Shown here piece by piece: positions 62,544 to 64,000 of a stretch of 64,000 bases of DNA (positions are counted from its first letter, which is position 1; every line of letters starts with the position of its first letter). This DNA is from Rhynchopus sp. YZ270_cl-10 (taxonomy: Eukaryota > Euglenozoa > Diplonemea > Diplonemida > Diplonemidae). Made by a program: the position numbers and the translations under genes. The stretch lies in contig OZ037886.1 of assembly GCA_964035575.1 (NCBI GenBank), forward strand, positions 310,001-374,000, written 5' to 3'. Below the pieces are notes generated by a model. The model was not told the DNA's origin. It saw only the letters and a program-made list of their open reading frames with translations, and made no database searches.

Positions 62544-63190
62544 CAGGGCCTTAGGGTGGTCGGGGGGGTAGCCGCCAACTGCTGGTCCAAACCCGGTTTG
62601 CTGGTCAATGCAAAAAACAGGTGAAAAGCACACAGTGGTAAAAAAAGACTCCCTGCCACTGCAGGGAGGTGACGCGCTTTCTCCCCTCTGATGCACAAAA
62701 TCGTGAAAGGCGGGTGGGGAGGGTGAACCACAAGCCGTAGTGGGTGTCAGCCTTCGTATCAGTAACCTCAGTACATCTATAAAAGAAGCGGCAGTCATGG
62801 CACCCAAAGGTTCCAGGCGAAGCCACGGTACGCAACATTTCAAAAAAATTCCCTTAAAATGGCACATTTTAACTGCCAAACTATGTCATAGGAAGGTGGG
62901 TTGGCAAGATTGCGCCGCAGGCGCACGGTACGCTACTTTTTTTATTTCGCCATGCTGCATGCTTCCTTTTCCTTCGGCGTTTGACCAATTGAGTCGCGTT
63001 CTGGTCTCCCACGGTGGGCCCTTGAGCCCCCAGGGTCTCTGCATCTGTGACACACCCGACTGTTCTGGTGGGATTCTCAAAAAAAAATCTCAAAAAAAAT
63101 CTATTGTTATTTTTTTTTTTTAGACCCGGACCAGCAATACCTAGGGTTGCTGGTCCGCTGACCAGCAAAAAGTACCACCCTAAGGGCCTG
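62544..63190. mobile_element. hAT-like non-autonomous DNA transposon, copy 2
   Basis: 647 bp, almost identical to 42722-43371 and in the same orientation. Flanked by its own 8-bp duplication TTCTCTTT (62536-62543 and 63191-63198). It sits one base beyond the stop codon of the WD40 gene, which is transcribed toward it. Confidence 0.93.
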
Positions 63191-63199
63191 TTCTCTTTT

Positions 63200-64000
63200 T
63201 TAAAACTTTGCAGTCTTTGCTCGTCTCCGGAGGGGGGAGATTGGGGTGACTTCTACTTCATTGGAGTCTGCGCAGACGAGCGACGAGCGACGTCGCACAC
63301 GCGGTGGAGGGTCACTGGGGACTAAACTGCTGCTCGCACCACCACCACCACCCTCACCACCATCACCATCACCACCACCATCACCACCACCAACCTCATC
63401 AGCAACGTCGTCGTCCCCTTTTTCCTTTTCTTTCTCCTTCTCCTCTTTTTCACCATCAGAGTTATTTGCATCCTCCAGAGGCGGCGTTCGCGGCGCTAAG
63501 GGCGGCACATCATCTTCGATACACGACTGGTCTTCATCCTGCTGCACCCTCATGTCAGAATCCGTCGACTGCCTCGGCATACGTGGTGGCGGCCGCAACG
63601 TTGCACGCACTTCTATGTCCAAAATGTACACATTGCCATTCAAATCACCCATTCCAACATAATTCCTACATGCCGTAGCGCAGGTAACCGGAGCACGTAC
63701 AGGAAAGCTGTACGCCTCAGACATATCGTGTGGGTTCATGACTCTCACGATCTTAGATGAATACGCAATGCACAGCAGTCCACCTGGTACAAACAGTGCG
63801 GTTGTGAAACGAAGTTTGTTGGCGCGTGGTGACGGAACCGTTTCAATGACCTCGCCCACTTCGTGCTCTCCTTCGACAGTCATAGAGTGGTAGATGCCGC
63901 CAGACTGTGCGGACCACAGTGCACACAGCTTTGAGTCTAAACTCACGATGTAGCGGTTGCAGTGCGAGAAATAGCAGGAGCGGATGCCGGAAGCGTGCCC
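63200..64000 (-). CDS. WD40-repeat protein, C-terminal part (5' end outside the window)
   Basis: 267 codons are visible; the frame is open to the window edge. WD40-type blades: GHASGIRSCYFSHCNRYIVS with LDSKLCALWSAQSGG, and a second round TALFVPGGLLCIAYSSKIVR. A third ends at GNVYILDI. The last 150 residues are low complexity: acidic and Lys-rich (EKEEKEKEKEKG), then runs of Gly/Asp, then Arg-rich. WD40 propellers are scaffolds; the specific family cannot be told from this part. The stop codon (63200-63202) is next to a transposon insertion, so the 3' untranslated region must come from the element or lie beyond it. Confidence 0.75.
   Translation of the reverse strand, partial: GHASGIRSCYFSHCNRYIVSLDSKLCALWSAQSGGIYHSMTVEGEHEVGEVIETVPSPRANKLRFTTALFVPGGLLCIAYSSKIVRVMNPHDMSEAYSFPVRAPVTCATACRNYVGMGDLNGNVYILDIEVRATLRPPPRMPRQSTDSDMRVQQDEDQSCIEDDVPPLAPRTPPLEDANNSDGEKEEKEKEKEKGDDDVADEVGGGDGGGDGDGGEGGGGGASSSLVPSDPPPRVRRRSSLVCADSNEVEVTPISPLRRRAKTAKF

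Noticed and set aside
63246-63678. Plus-strand His/Ser/Pro-rich frames
   Set aside because: Complement of the Gly/Asp/Lys-rich C-terminus of the WD40 gene.

Overview
The window looks like nuclear DNA of an intron-bearing euglenozoan, most likely a diplonemid (inference). All 24 protein genes I can support, and the one tRNA-like gene, lie on the minus strand, as in the long one-direction polycistronic units of Euglenozoa. A divergent histone H4-like gene is present. Many genes carry spliceosomal introns with a strong GTATG donor and AG acceptor, which argues against kinetoplastids, whose genes are nearly intron-free. Intergenic and intronic DNA is rich in A/T and G homopolymers and in short repeats. 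No spliced-leader gene was found, so the lineage call remains an inference.

Layout, left to right. 0.2-12.4 kb is conserved housekeeping: TMEM222, a co-chaperone-like TPR protein, MCM4, a second TPR protein, and a large Gln/His-rich nuclear-type protein with a five-exon structure. 13.3-16.0 kb is a 2.7-kb DNA transposon with 28-bp terminal inverted repeats and arrays of CCAGATCTGG. 16.3-35.9 kb is dominated by a family of ten cold-shock-domain (CSD) genes: five dispersed genes with introns, interrupted by a lipase-like gene and a tRNA-Ala-like gene, and then a tandem array of five genes in the order A-B-C-A'-B'. A/B and A'/B' are the same 2.5-kb block offset by exactly 3823 bp. 39.5-49.2 kb holds a DMT-type transporter, a tandem pair of small secreted proteins of unknown function, and a membrane protein with a thyroglobulin type-1 domain. 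52.1-55.4 kb is a large type II membrane protein joining an endonuclease/exonuclease/phosphatase-like domain to a fucosyltransferase-like domain. Histone H4-like, PABPN1 and the C-terminal part of a WD40 protein finish the window.

Mobile DNA. Six elements with terminal inverted repeats have recognisable target-site duplications (TSDs): a 143-bp MITE, the 2.7-kb element, two 650-bp hAT-like copies, a 1.5-kb hAT-like element, and two further elements of 1.0 and 0.7 kb (seven copies in all). None encodes a recognisable transposase. In addition, at least ten families of very short repeats (about 40-110 bp; called R1-R10 here) are scattered through introns and spacers. Almost all copies point the same way relative to transcription. 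Paralogous filled and empty sites show that at least two families move. Both MCM4 introns look like R1 copies, so these families may be introner-like elements; this and the CSD/FYG protein family are the most interesting signals in the window.
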